From NCBI RefSeq assembly GCF_016462705.1, contig NZ_JAEMSS010000014.1, positions 1 to 39,482 of the forward strand: a stretch of DNA of 39,482 bases. The letters are read 5' to 3'. This DNA comes from Nocardioides sp. GTDB lineage: Bacteria; Actinomycetota; Actinomycetes; Propionibacteriales; Nocardioidaceae. How positions within the stretch are numbered: the first letter of the stretch is position 1; each line of letters opens with the position of its first letter. Made by a program: the position numbers and the translations under genes. Positions 22,308-30,382 of the stretch are shown here, one piece after another. A model generated the notes under the pieces. That model saw only the letters and a list, made by a program, of their open reading frames with translations. It was not told the DNA's origin and made no database searches.

Positions 22308-23382
22308 GGTCGCGCAGCGTCTCCCGGAGGTACGGGATCGACAGGTCCACCTTGCCGCGCGCCGGCGCCTCGATGACACCGGCGGCCATCAAGCGTCCGC
22401 GGTAGGTGTTCACGTACTGGCTCGACCGCCCCATCCGCCGGGCGATCTCGGCCGTGCTCGACGGGCCGTCGTCGACCGACATCGCGAGCAGGAACTCCCG
22501 GTCGACGTCGGAGAGGTCGTTGAGCGCCGTCTCGTGGACGAGCTCGCGCAGCCGTCGCTTGGCGACCGCGACCCCTCGCGAGACGGCAGCCAGGTCGATG
22601 ACCTCTGCGTCGGCGGCGCGCCACATCTGGTGACCGACGAGCTGGACCATGAAGGGGTAGCCCTCCGTGGCCTCGGCGGCGGCGAGGCTCGCCTCCGCGT
22701 CGATCGACCGGCCGTGCTGCTCGACGGTGCTGCGCAGCGCGTCCTCCACGTCGTCGACGGCGAGCGACCGCAGGTCGTGGCGGTCCGCCCGGCGCAGGAA
22801 CGTCAGGACGTGGTCCGAGAGGAGGTTGGAGACCGAGGAGGGCAGGCCGGCCATGGCCAGGGCGAACTGCCGGTCCTCCCTGACCAGGTGCTGGCTCATC
22901 GACGCGATCTCGCGCATCTGGTCGCGCTGGCCGCCGTGGATCTCGTCGATGGTCACCAGCAGGCCGCGGTCCGGGCCGAGCGCGTCGAGCAGCTCGGTGA
23001 CCAGCGTGCGCAGGTCGGCCGACGGCTGGTCGACGTTCTCCCAGTCCGCACCCACGCCTCCGGGGAGCGAGAGCCCGGTGAGCCGGCGGCGCGCGGGTGG
23101 CTGCTGCTGGCGCAGCAGCGCGGCCACGCGGCGGCGGAGGTCGGGCACCAACGTCGAGGTCGCGGTCACGCCGACGGCCAGCCACCCGGCGGCCAGGAAC
23201 GCGTCCTCGTACTCGTTGAGCATCACGGTCTTGCCGACCCCGCGCTTGCCGGTGAACAAGCAGATCCGTCCCGGCGCGCCCGGGCCGTCGGTCACCGCCT
23301 CCTGGATCCGGCGCAGGGAACCGGCCCGGCCGATGAGCTCCGGCGGCGACGAGCCGGCGGAGGGCTTGAACGGGTTGGCCAT
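22300..23382 (-). CDS. orphan AAA ATPase with C-terminal winged helix
   Basis: 360 residues. The N-terminal ELIGRAGSLRRIQEAV is the box-VII-like entry seen in Orc/Cdc6- and archaeal-type ATPases. Walker A is GKRGVGKT at 45-52 and Walker B is LLVTID146-E147. The C-terminal 75 residues form a winged helix (LSDVDREFLLAM, then STAEIARRMGRSSQYVNTYRGRLMAAGVIEA). Related proteins are annotated only as ATP-binding proteins; a role in DNA binding, STAND-like signalling or replication is possible but unshown. ATG 23382 is preceded by GGAGA. The leader and promoter lie in an unusually AT-rich tract. No partner gene is in the same orientation. Confidence 0.85.
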   Translation of the reverse strand: MANPFKPSAGSSPPELIGRAGSLRRIQEAVTDGPGAPGRICLFTGKRGVGKTVMLNEYEDAFLAAGWLAVGVTATSTLVPDLRRRVAALLRQQQPPARRRLTGLSLPGGVGADWENVDQPSADLRTLVTELLDALGPDRGLLVTIDEIHGGQRDQMREIASMSQHLVREDRQFALAMAGLPSSVSNLLSDHVLTFLRRADRHDLRSLAVDDVEDALRSTVEQHGRSIDAEASLAAAEATEGYPFMVQLVGHQMWRAADAEVIDLAAVSRGVAVAKRRLRELVHETALNDLSDVDREFLLAMSVDDGPSSTAEIARRMGRSSQYVNTYRGRLMAAGVIEAPARGKVDLSIPYLRETLRDLS

Positions 23383-23390
23383 CGGTCTCC

Positions 23391-23430
23391 TTGCTGTTCC
23401 TTCTTATTCCTTATCATTTCTTCTTGAAGC
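23391..23430. other. AT-rich, pyrimidine-biased tract in a divergent intergenic region
   Basis: Over 40 bases only 14 are G or C (35 percent), in a window that is otherwise strongly GC-rich. The plus strand is T/C-rich with repeated TTCTT and TTCCTT words. It includes TTGCTG at 23391-23396 and TATCAT at 23412-23417, separated by 15 bases, a possible vegetative promoter for the anthranilate synthase gene. It may also serve the divergent ATPase gene. Confidence 0.6.
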
Positions 23431-23441
23431 TGTGCACTGCG

Positions 23442-23447
23442 TACGCT
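23442..23447 (+). promoter_or_regulatory. -10 box TACGCT, leaderless promoter
   Basis: TACGCT, 7 bases, then ATG 23455. No Shine-Dalgarno sequence precedes the ATG, and a leaderless transcript leaves no room for a peptide attenuator. TATCAT at 23412 is a competing element that would give a leader of about 30 bases. Confidence 0.5.
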
Positions 23448-23454
23448 GCCGCAC

Positions 23455-25380
23455 ATGTCCTCATCCAGCACCTCTGCCGCCCGGGCCGCGATCGCCGCGC
23501 TCCAGGGGCACGAGGCGTGGGCGATCATCCGGCGCTCGACCAGGGCCGGGGACCGGGACACCGTCGGCCTCGTCGGCGGCCGGCGCAGCGTCGTCGAGTC
23601 CGTGCTCGACGTACCCCTCGAGACCGGCGTGCCCGAGGACGGGCACATCGCCGACCGGCTGCTCGCCATCCCGTTCCGGCAGATCGCCGAGCGCGGCTTC
23701 GCGGCGCACGACGACGGGACGCCGCTGGTCGTCGTCGACATCCAGAGCGAGCAGGAGTTCTCGGTCGCCGAGATCGTGGACGCGATCGACGACACCGGGG
23801 TCGACTTCGCCGACCGCGGCGGCTTCGACATCGACGACGACGAGTACGCCAAGCTGGTCGCGACGATCATCAGCGACGAGATCGGGCAGGGCGAGGGCGC
23901 CAACCTGGTGGTCGGCCGCCACTACCGCGCGACCGTCGCCGACTGGGGCGCCGACAAGGCGCTCTCGGTGTTCCGCCGGTTGCTGGAGCGCGAGCGCGGC
24001 GCCTACTGGACCTACGTCTTCTTCACCGGCGACCGCTACCTCATCGGCGCCAGCCCCGAGCGGCACGTGTCGATCCTGGGCGGCGACGTCCGGATGAACC
24101 CGATCAGCGGCACCTTCCGGATCCCCCGCGAGGGCCCGGGGGCCGCGGACGTGAAGGGGTCGCTGCTGGAGTTCCTCCAGGACGAGAAGGAGATCTACGA
24201 GCTCTTCATGGTCGTCGACGAAGAGCTCAAGATGATGTGCGACATCTGCCACGAGGGCGGCCAGGTGCTCGGGCCGTTCCTCAAGCCGATGAGCCACCTC
24301 GTGCACACCGAGTACCTCCTCGCCGGGCGCACCGACCGGGACCCGCGTGAGGTCCTGCGGGACACGATGTACGCCGCCACGGTGACCGGGTCCCCGGTCG
24401 AGAACGCCTGCCGGCTGATCGCGCAGTACGAGACCGAGGGCCGCGGCTACTACGGCGCCGCCCTGGCGGTCCTGGGCCGGGACGCCGCGGGCGGGCCGAT
24501 GGTCGACAGCCCGATCGTGATCCGCACCGCGTCGGTCGACCTCGACGGCCGGCTGACCGTGACCGCGGGCGCGACCCTGGTCCGCGACTCCGACCCGGCG
24601 TACGAGGTGGCGGAGACGCACGCGAAGGCCGGCGGCATCCTCTCGGCGTTCGGCCTGGTGCCGGCGGCGCCCGCCCCCGAGATCGACATGGCCGAGCTGG
24701 TCACCGACGAGGACGTGCTGCTGGCCCTCAACGCGCGCAACCGGCGGCTGTCGACGTTCTGGCTGACCGACCAGTCCGACGCCAACCCGGACCCGAGACT
24801 GGCCGGCACGAGCGTCGTCATCCTCGACGGCGAGGACGACTTCGTGAACATGCTCCGGCACGTCCTGGGCGTGTTCGGCATGACCAGCGAGGTGGTCCGC
24901 CAGGAGGACTACGTCGAGGGCTGCCTCGACGGCTTCGACCTGGTCATCGTCGGGCCGGGCCCCGGCGACCCCCGGGACGGCGACGACCCCAAGATGCAGC
25001 GGATGCGCGTGGCCGTCCAGGCCCTGCTCGCCTCGGGGCAGCCGTTCCTCGCGGTCTGCCTGGGCCACCAGTCGCTGTGCCACGAGCTCGGGATCCCCTT
25101 GTTCTACAAGGACATCGTCTTCCAGGGCACGCAGTCCCCGGTCGCGATCGACGGCCGGACCGAGCGGGTGGGGTTCTACAACACGTTCGTCGGCCGGGCA
25201 CCGGACGGCTCGCCCCTGCCCGACGGCGTGCGCGTCGACGCCGATCCTGAGTCCGGCGACATCCACCACCTCGTCGGACCGCACTACCGCGGCATCCAGT
25301 TCCACGCCGAGTCGATCCTGAGCCAGCACGGCTACGACGTGCTGCACCACCTGGTGTCCGAGCTGCTCCTCGGCGACTGA
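23455..25380 (+). CDS. fused PhzE/TrpEG-type anthranilate or ADIC synthase
   Basis: 641 residues: a chorismate-using domain (1 to about 425) fused to a class I glutamine amidotransferase (about 455-641). The synthase half has PFRQIAERGFAAHDDGTPL, ERGAYWTYVFFTGDRYLIGASPER, the PISGT motif at 216-220, and DEELKMMCDICHEGGQVLGP. This pattern is closer to PhzE-type aminodeoxyisochorismate synthases and their TrpEG relatives than to ordinary TrpE (PIAGT) or PabB (PIKGT). The amidotransferase has nucleophile C535 (AVCLGHQSL) and H617/E619 (FHAES). The product is anthranilate or its 2-amino-2-deoxyisochorismate precursor. No other trp, phz or antibiotic gene is adjacent. ATG 23455 is supported by TACGCT. 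Confidence 0.88.
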   Translation: MSSSSTSAARAAIAALQGHEAWAIIRRSTRAGDRDTVGLVGGRRSVVESVLDVPLETGVPEDGHIADRLLAIPFRQIAERGFAAHDDGTPLVVVDIQSEQEFSVAEIVDAIDDTGVDFADRGGFDIDDDEYAKLVATIISDEIGQGEGANLVVGRHYRATVADWGADKALSVFRRLLERERGAYWTYVFFTGDRYLIGASPERHVSILGGDVRMNPISGTFRIPREGPGAADVKGSLLEFLQDEKEIYELFMVVDEELKMMCDICHEGGQVLGPFLKPMSHLVHTEYLLAGRTDRDPREVLRDTMYAATVTGSPVENACRLIAQYETEGRGYYGAALAVLGRDAAGGPMVDSPIVIRTASVDLDGRLTVTAGATLVRDSDPAYEVAETHAKAGGILSAFGLVPAAPAPEIDMAELVTDEDVLLALNARNRRLSTFWLTDQSDANPDPRLAGTSVVILDGEDDFVNMLRHVLGVFGMTSEVVRQEDYVEGCLDGFDLVIVGPGPGDPRDGDDPKMQRMRVAVQALLASGQPFLAVCLGHQSLCHELGIPLFYKDIVFQGTQSPVAIDGRTERVGFYNTFVGRAPDGSPLPDGVRVDADPESGDIHHLVGPHYRGIQFHAESILSQHGYDVLHHLVSELLLGD

Positions 25381-25390
25381 CCGCCGAGCC

Positions 25391-25415
25391 GGCGTTACTG
25401 ACGGACAGTAGCGCC
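25391..25415. terminator. strong dyad after the anthranilate synthase gene
   Basis: GGCGTTACTG, loop ACGGA, CAGTAGCGCC: a 10-bp stem with one G-T wobble, extendable by an outer GAG/CTC. It lies 10 bases after the stop codon and ahead of the next gene's -10 box. No U-tract. It could act as terminator or operator. Confidence 0.55.
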
Positions 25416-25440
25416 GACTCGCCGTTCGGCCACGACGCCC

Positions 25441-25446
25441 TAGCCT
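25441..25446 (+). promoter_or_regulatory. -10 box TAGCCT, leaderless promoter of pabA-pabB
   Basis: TAGCCT, 7 bases, then GTG 25454. With the dyad upstream it implies that the pab pair is transcribed independently of the PhzE-like gene. Confidence 0.6.
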
Positions 25447-25453
25447 TCCTGGT

Positions 25454-26029
25454 GTGGCGGTTCCCGACGTGGTGGTGGTGGACCACCACGACTCGTACAC
25501 GTGGAACCTCGTCCACCTCGTCGCGTCCGTGACCGGCGTGCTGCCGACCGTGGTCCAGCACGACGAGGTGTCGCCGGACCAGGTGCTGCGGCACTCGCAC
25601 GTCGTGCTGTCGCCCGGACCGGGGCACCCCGCCGTGGTCACGGACTTCGCGGTGGGGCGGGAGGTGCTGCTGGCCGGCACGCGCCCGGTGTTCGGGGTGT
25701 GCCTGGGGATGCAGGGCCTGGTGACGGCGTACGGCGGCTCCGTCGGGCGGGTCGCGCCCGCGCACGGCGAGGTCGCCCGGATCAACCACGACGGGGCCGG
25801 TGTCTTCGCCGGGCTGCCCCAGCTGTTCGCCGCGGTCCGCTACCACTCGCTCGCGGCGCTGGACCTGCCGGCGACGCTGGAGGTGTCGGCCTCCGACGCC
25901 GGCGGCGGCACCGTCATGGGAGTGCGACACGTCGACCTGCCGCTCGAGGGCGTCCAGTTCCACCCCGAGTCGATCCTGTCCGAGCACGGCGCCGCCATGG
26001 TCGCGAGCTTCCTGAGGAGCTGGTCGTGA
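25454..26029 (+). CDS. pabA: aminodeoxychorismate synthase glutamine amidotransferase subunit (PabA-like)
   Basis: 191-residue stand-alone class I glutamine amidotransferase. It begins VVVVDHHDSYTWNLVHL and has the LSPGPGHP loop, the nucleophile C83 in FGVCLGMQ, and the H170/E172 pair in QFHPESIL. It supplies ammonia from glutamine to the synthase subunit encoded directly downstream, whose GTG overlaps this stop as GTGA, a coupled pair. Because the partner carries PIKGT, the pair is assigned to 4-aminobenzoate (folate) synthesis rather than tryptophan. The GTG start is supported by TAGCCT 7 bases upstream. Confidence 0.88.
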   Translation: MAVPDVVVVDHHDSYTWNLVHLVASVTGVLPTVVQHDEVSPDQVLRHSHVVLSPGPGHPAVVTDFAVGREVLLAGTRPVFGVCLGMQGLVTAYGGSVGRVAPAHGEVARINHDGAGVFAGLPQLFAAVRYHSLAALDLPATLEVSASDAGGGTVMGVRHVDLPLEGVQFHPESILSEHGAAMVASFLRSWS

Positions 26030-27327
26030 CCGCACCGGACCCGGCCGAGGAGTTCCGCGACGTCGCCGCCGTACGCCGGCGCTGCTTCTGGCTCGACGGA
26101 GGGGGAGCCCGCGAGTGGTCCGGACGCCGGTCGCTGGTGGGCTGGCTCGAGGACGACGACGTCTCGCTCTCCTACTCCGCGGCGAGCGGTGAGGTCACCC
26201 GGCACTCCGGCTCGTCGGCCGAGGTCGTCGGCGACGACGTGTTCGCCGTCCTCGAGACCGAGCTGGCCGCCGGGTCGCCCCGGGACCAGTGGTTCGGCTA
26301 CCTCGGCTACGCCTCCCGGCCCGACCTCCCGGCCCGGCCGTCGGTCGACGTACCGGACGCCGTGTGGATGCGGCCGAGCCACGTCCGCCTGTTCGATCAC
26401 AGCCTGGGCCGCAGGAACTCAGGCTTGGCCGCTCGAGGTTCAGCGGCGGAGGGTGAGCTCCACCGGCTGGCCGGTGAAGCTCCCGCCGCCTACGCCGCCG
26501 CCTTCGAGCGCGTGCAGGAGCACCTGCACGCCGGCAACAGCTACGAGGTCAACCTGACCTACCGGCTCGACCTGGCCGGCGACGCCGACCCGGTGGCGGT
26601 CTACCTGCGGCTGCGCGACCTCAACCCCGCGCCGTACGCCGGGTTCCTCCAGCACGACGTCGCCGGGGCGCCGGCCTGGCTGCTCAGCTCGAGCCCGGAG
26701 CGGTACGCGCTGGTGACGACCGACCGGGACGGCGGCCGCACCATCGAGACCAAGCCCATCAAGGGCACGACGCCGCGCGGCGAGGACCTGCTCGGCGACG
26801 AGGAGCAGCGGCTGCGGCTGGCGACCGACCCCCGCTACCGCGCCGAGAACCTGATGATCGTCGACCTGCTCCGCAACGACCTGTCGATGGTGTGCGAGCC
26901 GGGCTCGGTCGAGGTGCCCTCGCTGATGGGCGTCGAGTCCTACGAGACCGTCCACCAGCTCGTCTCGACGGTGCGCGGCCGGCTCCGCGACGACATCGGC
27001 ACGGTCGCCGCGCTGCGGGCCCTGTTCCCGGCCGGTTCGATGACCGGCGCACCCAAGCTGCGGACCATGCAGATCATCGACGAGGTCGAGAGCACGCCCC
27101 GGGGCGCCTACGCCGGTGCGTTCGGCTGGCTGGCCGCCGACGGCCGGGCCGACCTCGGGGTCGTCATCCGCAGCCTCACCACCACCGGGGACGGGACCTA
27201 CCGGCTGGGTACCGGTGGCGGCATCACCGTCCACTCCGACGTGACGGGGGAGCTCGCCGAGTCGGAGTGGAAGGCCGAGCGACTCCAACGAGCCCTGCAG
27301 ACCCTCCCGGAGGAACCCACCACGTAA
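26026..27327 (+). CDS. pabB: aminodeoxychorismate synthase component I (PabB)
   Basis: 433-residue chorismate-binding enzyme. The PIKGT motif (P244-T248, in IETKPIKGTTPRG) contains the lysine characteristic of PabB, which forms a covalent adduct in making 4-amino-4-deoxychorismate. Other family blocks are GNSYEVNLTYRLDL, LSSSPERY, RAENLMIVDLLRNDLSMVC, and FPAGSMTGAPKLRTMQIIDEVE. The true start is GTG 26026 (MTAPDPAEEF...), overlapping the amidotransferase by 4 bases. The lyase PabC, needed to complete 4-aminobenzoate, is not in the window. The gene ends 17 bases before the zwf start. Confidence 0.92.
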   Translation: MTAPDPAEEFRDVAAVRRRCFWLDGGGAREWSGRRSLVGWLEDDDVSLSYSAASGEVTRHSGSSAEVVGDDVFAVLETELAAGSPRDQWFGYLGYASRPDLPARPSVDVPDAVWMRPSHVRLFDHSLGRRNSGLAARGSAAEGELHRLAGEAPAAYAAAFERVQEHLHAGNSYEVNLTYRLDLAGDADPVAVYLRLRDLNPAPYAGFLQHDVAGAPAWLLSSSPERYALVTTDRDGGRTIETKPIKGTTPRGEDLLGDEEQRLRLATDPRYRAENLMIVDLLRNDLSMVCEPGSVEVPSLMGVESYETVHQLVSTVRGRLRDDIGTVAALRALFPAGSMTGAPKLRTMQIIDEVESTPRGAYAGAFGWLAADGRADLGVVIRSLTTTGDGTYRLGTGGGITVHSDVTGELAESEWKAERLQRALQTLPEEPTT

Positions 27328-27333
27328 TACCGT
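27328..27333 (+). promoter_or_regulatory. -10 box TACCGT before zwf
   Basis: TACCGT begins one base after the pabB stop and lies 11 bases before ATG 27345, predicting a very short leader. Read-through from pabB is equally possible given the 17-base gap. Confidence 0.4.
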
Positions 27334-27344
27334 GGAAACCACTC

Positions 27345-28805
27345 ATGAGTACCGTCGAGAGCGTGGCCCACCCGCACGTCATCGTGCTGTTCGGGGCGAC
27401 CGGTGACCTGGCCCGCCGCAAGCTGCTGCCCGGGCTGCTCCGCCTGACCGAGTCCGACCTGCTCAACGACGCTCGCATCATCGGCACGTCGATGGAGGAC
27501 CTCGACGACGAGCAGTTCGACAAGCTGGCGCGCGCGGCCTGCGAGGAGTTCGGCAAGGGGGACATCACCGACGAGCGCTGGGCGCCGTTCTCCGCCCTGC
27601 TCAGCTACGTGCCCCAGTCCGCCGGCAACGACGCCGTCGCCGCGCGGGTGCACGAGGCGGAGAAGGAGCTCGGCGGGGGTGAGGACGTACGACGGCTGCA
27701 CTACCTGAGCGTCCCGCCGAAGGCCGCCCTCGACGTCGTCCACCAGCTGGAGGCCTGCGACCTGGTCGCGCGCTCCCGGATCGTGATGGAGAAGCCGTTC
27801 GGCACCGACCTCGCCTCGGCGGTCGCTCTCAACGCCGAGCTGCACGAGGTCTTCGCCGAGGACCAGATCTTCCGGATCGACCACTTCCTGGGCAAGGAGG
27901 CGGCCCAGAACATCCTGGCGTTCCGCTTCGCCAACGGGCTCTTCGAGCCGATCTGGAACCGCAACTTCATCGACCACGTACAGATCGACGTGCCCGAGAT
28001 GCTCGGCCTCGAGGGCCGGACCAAGTTCTACGAGACCACCGGCGCCTACCGCGACATGGTCGTCACCCACCTGATGCAGGTGCTGGCGTTCATGGCGATG
28101 GAGCCGCCGACCACGCTGACGCCGGGACCGATCAGCGACGAGAAGCTGAAGGTGTTCCGCTCGATGCGGCCGATCGAGCCGCACAACGTGGTGCGCGGCC
28201 AGTACACCGGCTACCGCGGCAAGGAGGAGGTCTCGGACTACTCCGACACCGAGACCTTCATCGCCATGAAGGTCGAGATCGACAACTGGCGCTGGGCCGG
28301 GGTCCCGTTCTTCCTGCGCACCGGCAAGAAGCTGGCCGAGGGCGCCCGGATCATCTCGATCGCCTTCAAGGAGCCGCCGCTCACGATGTTCCCGTCCGGC
28401 TCCAACGTCGGCACCCAGGGGCCGGACCACCTCACCTTCGACCTGGCCGACCAGTCGAAGATGTCCCTGTCGTTCTACGGCAAGCGCCCGGGCCCCGGCA
28501 TGCAGCTCGAGAAGCTGTCCATGCAGTTCGCCACCCACGACACCCAGTCCTCGGGCGCGGTGCTCGAGGCCTACGAGCGGCTCATCCTCGACGCCATGAA
28601 GGGCGACCACACGCTGTTCACGACGGCGGCTGGCATCGAGACGCTCTGGGAGAAGTCGACGCCGCTGCTCACCAGCCCGCCCCCGGTCCGGGCGTACGCC
28701 CCGGGCTCCTGGGGACCCAACGCGATCCACCAGCTCATCGCGCCGCACGCCTGGCGGCTGCCGTTCGAGCGGTCCTGGCGGGACCCCAACCCGAACAGCA
28801 GTTGA
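27345..28805 (+). CDS. zwf: glucose-6-phosphate 1-dehydrogenase
   Basis: 486 residues, close to the usual 480-510. It oxidises glucose-6-phosphate to 6-phosphogluconolactone with NADP (or NAD), the entry to the pentose phosphate pathway. The nucleotide-binding motif LFGATGDLARRKL is at the N-terminus. The substrate/catalytic motif FRIDHFLGKEA contains H180 and K184. The remaining blocks (PIWNRNFIDHVQI, FFLRTGKKLAEGA, GPNAIHQLIAPHAWRLPFE) are intact. ATG 27345 gives the natural N-terminus just before the Rossmann motif. It stands alone, without opcA, 6-phosphogluconolactonase or transaldolase beside it, unlike the usual actinobacterial tkt-tal-zwf-opcA cluster. Confidence 0.95.
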   Translation: MSTVESVAHPHVIVLFGATGDLARRKLLPGLLRLTESDLLNDARIIGTSMEDLDDEQFDKLARAACEEFGKGDITDERWAPFSALLSYVPQSAGNDAVAARVHEAEKELGGGEDVRRLHYLSVPPKAALDVVHQLEACDLVARSRIVMEKPFGTDLASAVALNAELHEVFAEDQIFRIDHFLGKEAAQNILAFRFANGLFEPIWNRNFIDHVQIDVPEMLGLEGRTKFYETTGAYRDMVVTHLMQVLAFMAMEPPTTLTPGPISDEKLKVFRSMRPIEPHNVVRGQYTGYRGKEEVSDYSDTETFIAMKVEIDNWRWAGVPFFLRTGKKLAEGARIISIAFKEPPLTMFPSGSNVGTQGPDHLTFDLADQSKMSLSFYGKRPGPGMQLEKLSMQFATHDTQSSGAVLEAYERLILDAMKGDHTLFTTAAGIETLWEKSTPLLTSPPPVRAYAPGSWGPNAIHQLIAPHAWRLPFERSWRDPNPNSS

Positions 28806-28829
28806 CCCCCGCGAGCTTCGGCCCGGCAC

Positions 28830-28876
28830 CCACGACGGACGCTCGCTCCGCTCGCGAGCTTCGCCGTCCATCGTGG
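28830..28876. terminator. long imperfect hairpin between zwf and the histidine kinase gene
   Basis: CCACGA (28830-28835) pairs with TCGTGG (28871-28876), GGAC (28837-28840) with GTCC (28866-28869), and GCTCGC (28841-28846) with GCGAGC (28854-28859), with a 6-base bulge and a 7-base loop. It lies between two convergent genes, the natural place for a bidirectional terminator. The word GCGAGCTTCG occurs here and again at 28811. Confidence 0.6.
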
Positions 28877-28933
28877 CCGCCGAGCCGATCGCGGGGCGCT
28901 CGCTGCGGTCGGAATGCAAGCCCGTGAACTCGA

Positions 28934-30382
28934 CTAGACGGTCTGGGTCTCCGGTACCTGCAGTGGCTTCGGGGCTGGGGCGCCCGGGAGCGCGAACATC
29001 ATCCGGGTGCCGCCCGACGGCGACCGCCCGGCGACGGCGGTGCCCGAGTGCCGCTCGGCGACCTGGGCGACGATCGCCAGGCCCAGCCCCGAGCCGGGCA
29101 TGGCCCGGGACTCCGAGGACCGGTAGAAGCGTTCGAACACGTGCGGCAGGTCGGCCTCGTCGATGCCCGGCCCCTCGTCGTCGATGGTCACGATCCCGCT
29201 GACCAGGGACACCGTGACCGTGCCGGACGGCGGGCTCCACTTGGCGGCGTTGTCGAGCAGGTTGGTGAGCGCGCGCTCGATGGCGCCCGCCTCGCCCTCG
29301 ACGTACCAGGGCGCGGCGTCCAACCGGAAGGTGACACCGGGCGCCCGCCGCCGCACCCGGGCGACCGCGGCCTCGAGGACCTCGTGCAGCTCGACGGTGG
29401 CGACGACGGGCGACATGGGCTCGTCCCTGGCGAGCTCGACGAGGTCGCCGATGAGGGTCGTGAGCTCCTCGATCTGGGCCCGTACGTCGTCGAGGAGCTC
29501 GGACCGGGCCCGGTCCGACAAGCCCATCGCCGAGCCCTCCCCGGCCTGGGTGAGCAGGTCGATGTTCGTGCGCAGCGAGGTGAGCGGGGTGCGCAGCTCG
29601 TGCCCGGCGTCGGCCACCAGCTGCCGCTGGCGATCTCGAGAGGCGGCGAGTGACGCGAGCATCTGGTTGAACGCCGTCGCCAGCCGGGCCACCTCGTCGT
29701 CGCCCTCGACGGGCAGCGCGGTGAGGTCCTCGGTGCGGGCGATCCGCTCCACGTCGGACGTCAGCCGCCGGACGGGGCGCAGTCCGTTGCGGGCCACCGC
29801 CATGCCGACGAGGGCCGCGGTCACGATCCCGACCAGCCCGATGAGCAGGCAGACCACACCCAGCCGGTTGAGGGTCTGCTGCTGCGGCTCGAGGGACTGG
29901 GCGATGACCAGGGCCATGCCGGGGGTGCCGGCCGCCGGGACGGCGACGACCCGGTAGCGGGTGCCGTCGAAGATGAGGGTGCGGATGCTCTCCGCCGTCT
30001 CGCCGCGGGCGACCTCCAGCTCCGGGGTTCCCAAGCGGATCCGGTCACTCTCGTCGAGGAAGTTGACCACGCCGTCGGCGCGGACCGACGCGACCCGGAC
30101 GTCGGAGACGCCGATCAGGAAGGCCTGTCCGTCATCGACGCCCTTGCTGATCTCCTTGATCTCGGACGAGGCGGTCTTCGCCCGCTCGAGGAGCTGGGAG
30201 TCCATCGACGACTGCAGCTGCATGCGGACGGTGACGTAGGCGCCGGCGGCGACGAAGGCCACCGCCAGGGCGACCGCGAAGGTGGTGAGCAGGACGACGC
30301 GGCTCGCGAGGGACTGCCGGTAGCCCCACTTGGACTCGTCCGCGGGGTCAGGGGGCGGAGGCAGCACGGCGGGGGTGCTCAT
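28934..30382 (-). CDS. MprB-like sensor histidine kinase
   Basis: 482 residues. The layout is a cytoplasmic Pro-rich N-terminus, a first membrane span ([21 protein letters not shown]), an extracytoplasmic sensor of about 120 residues, a second span ([20 protein letters not shown]), a HAMP linker ([14 protein letters not shown]), a dimerisation/phosphoacceptor helix with H261 in [20 protein letters not shown], and a HATPase domain with N box ([10 protein letters not shown]), G1 (IDDEGPGID) and G2 (GSGLGLAIV). It starts at ATG 30382, overlapping the response regulator by ATGA. Signal unknown. MprB-like by overall design; no PepD protease gene is adjacent, unlike in mycobacteria. Confidence 0.93.
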   Translation of the reverse strand: MSTPAVLPPPPDPADESKWGYRQSLASRVVLLTTFAVALAVAFVAAGAYVTVRMQLQSSMDSQLLERAKTASSEIKEISKGVDDGQAFLIGVSDVRVASVRADGVVNFLDESDRIRLGTPELEVARGETAESIRTLIFDGTRYRVVAVPAAGTPGMALVIAQSLEPQQQTLNRLGVVCLLIGLVGIVTAALVGMAVARNGLRPVRRLTSDVERIARTEDLTALPVEGDDEVARLATAFNQMLASLAASRDRQRQLVADAGHELRTPLTSLRTNIDLLTQAGEGSAMGLSDRARSELLDDVRAQIEELTTLIGDLVELARDEPMSPVVATVELHEVLEAAVARVRRRAPGVTFRLDAAPWYVEGEAGAIERALTNLLDNAAKWSPPSGTVTVSLVSGIVTIDDEGPGIDEADLPHVFERFYRSSESRAMPGSGLGLAIVAQVAERHSGTAVAGRSPSGGTRMMFALPGAPAPKPLQVPETQTV

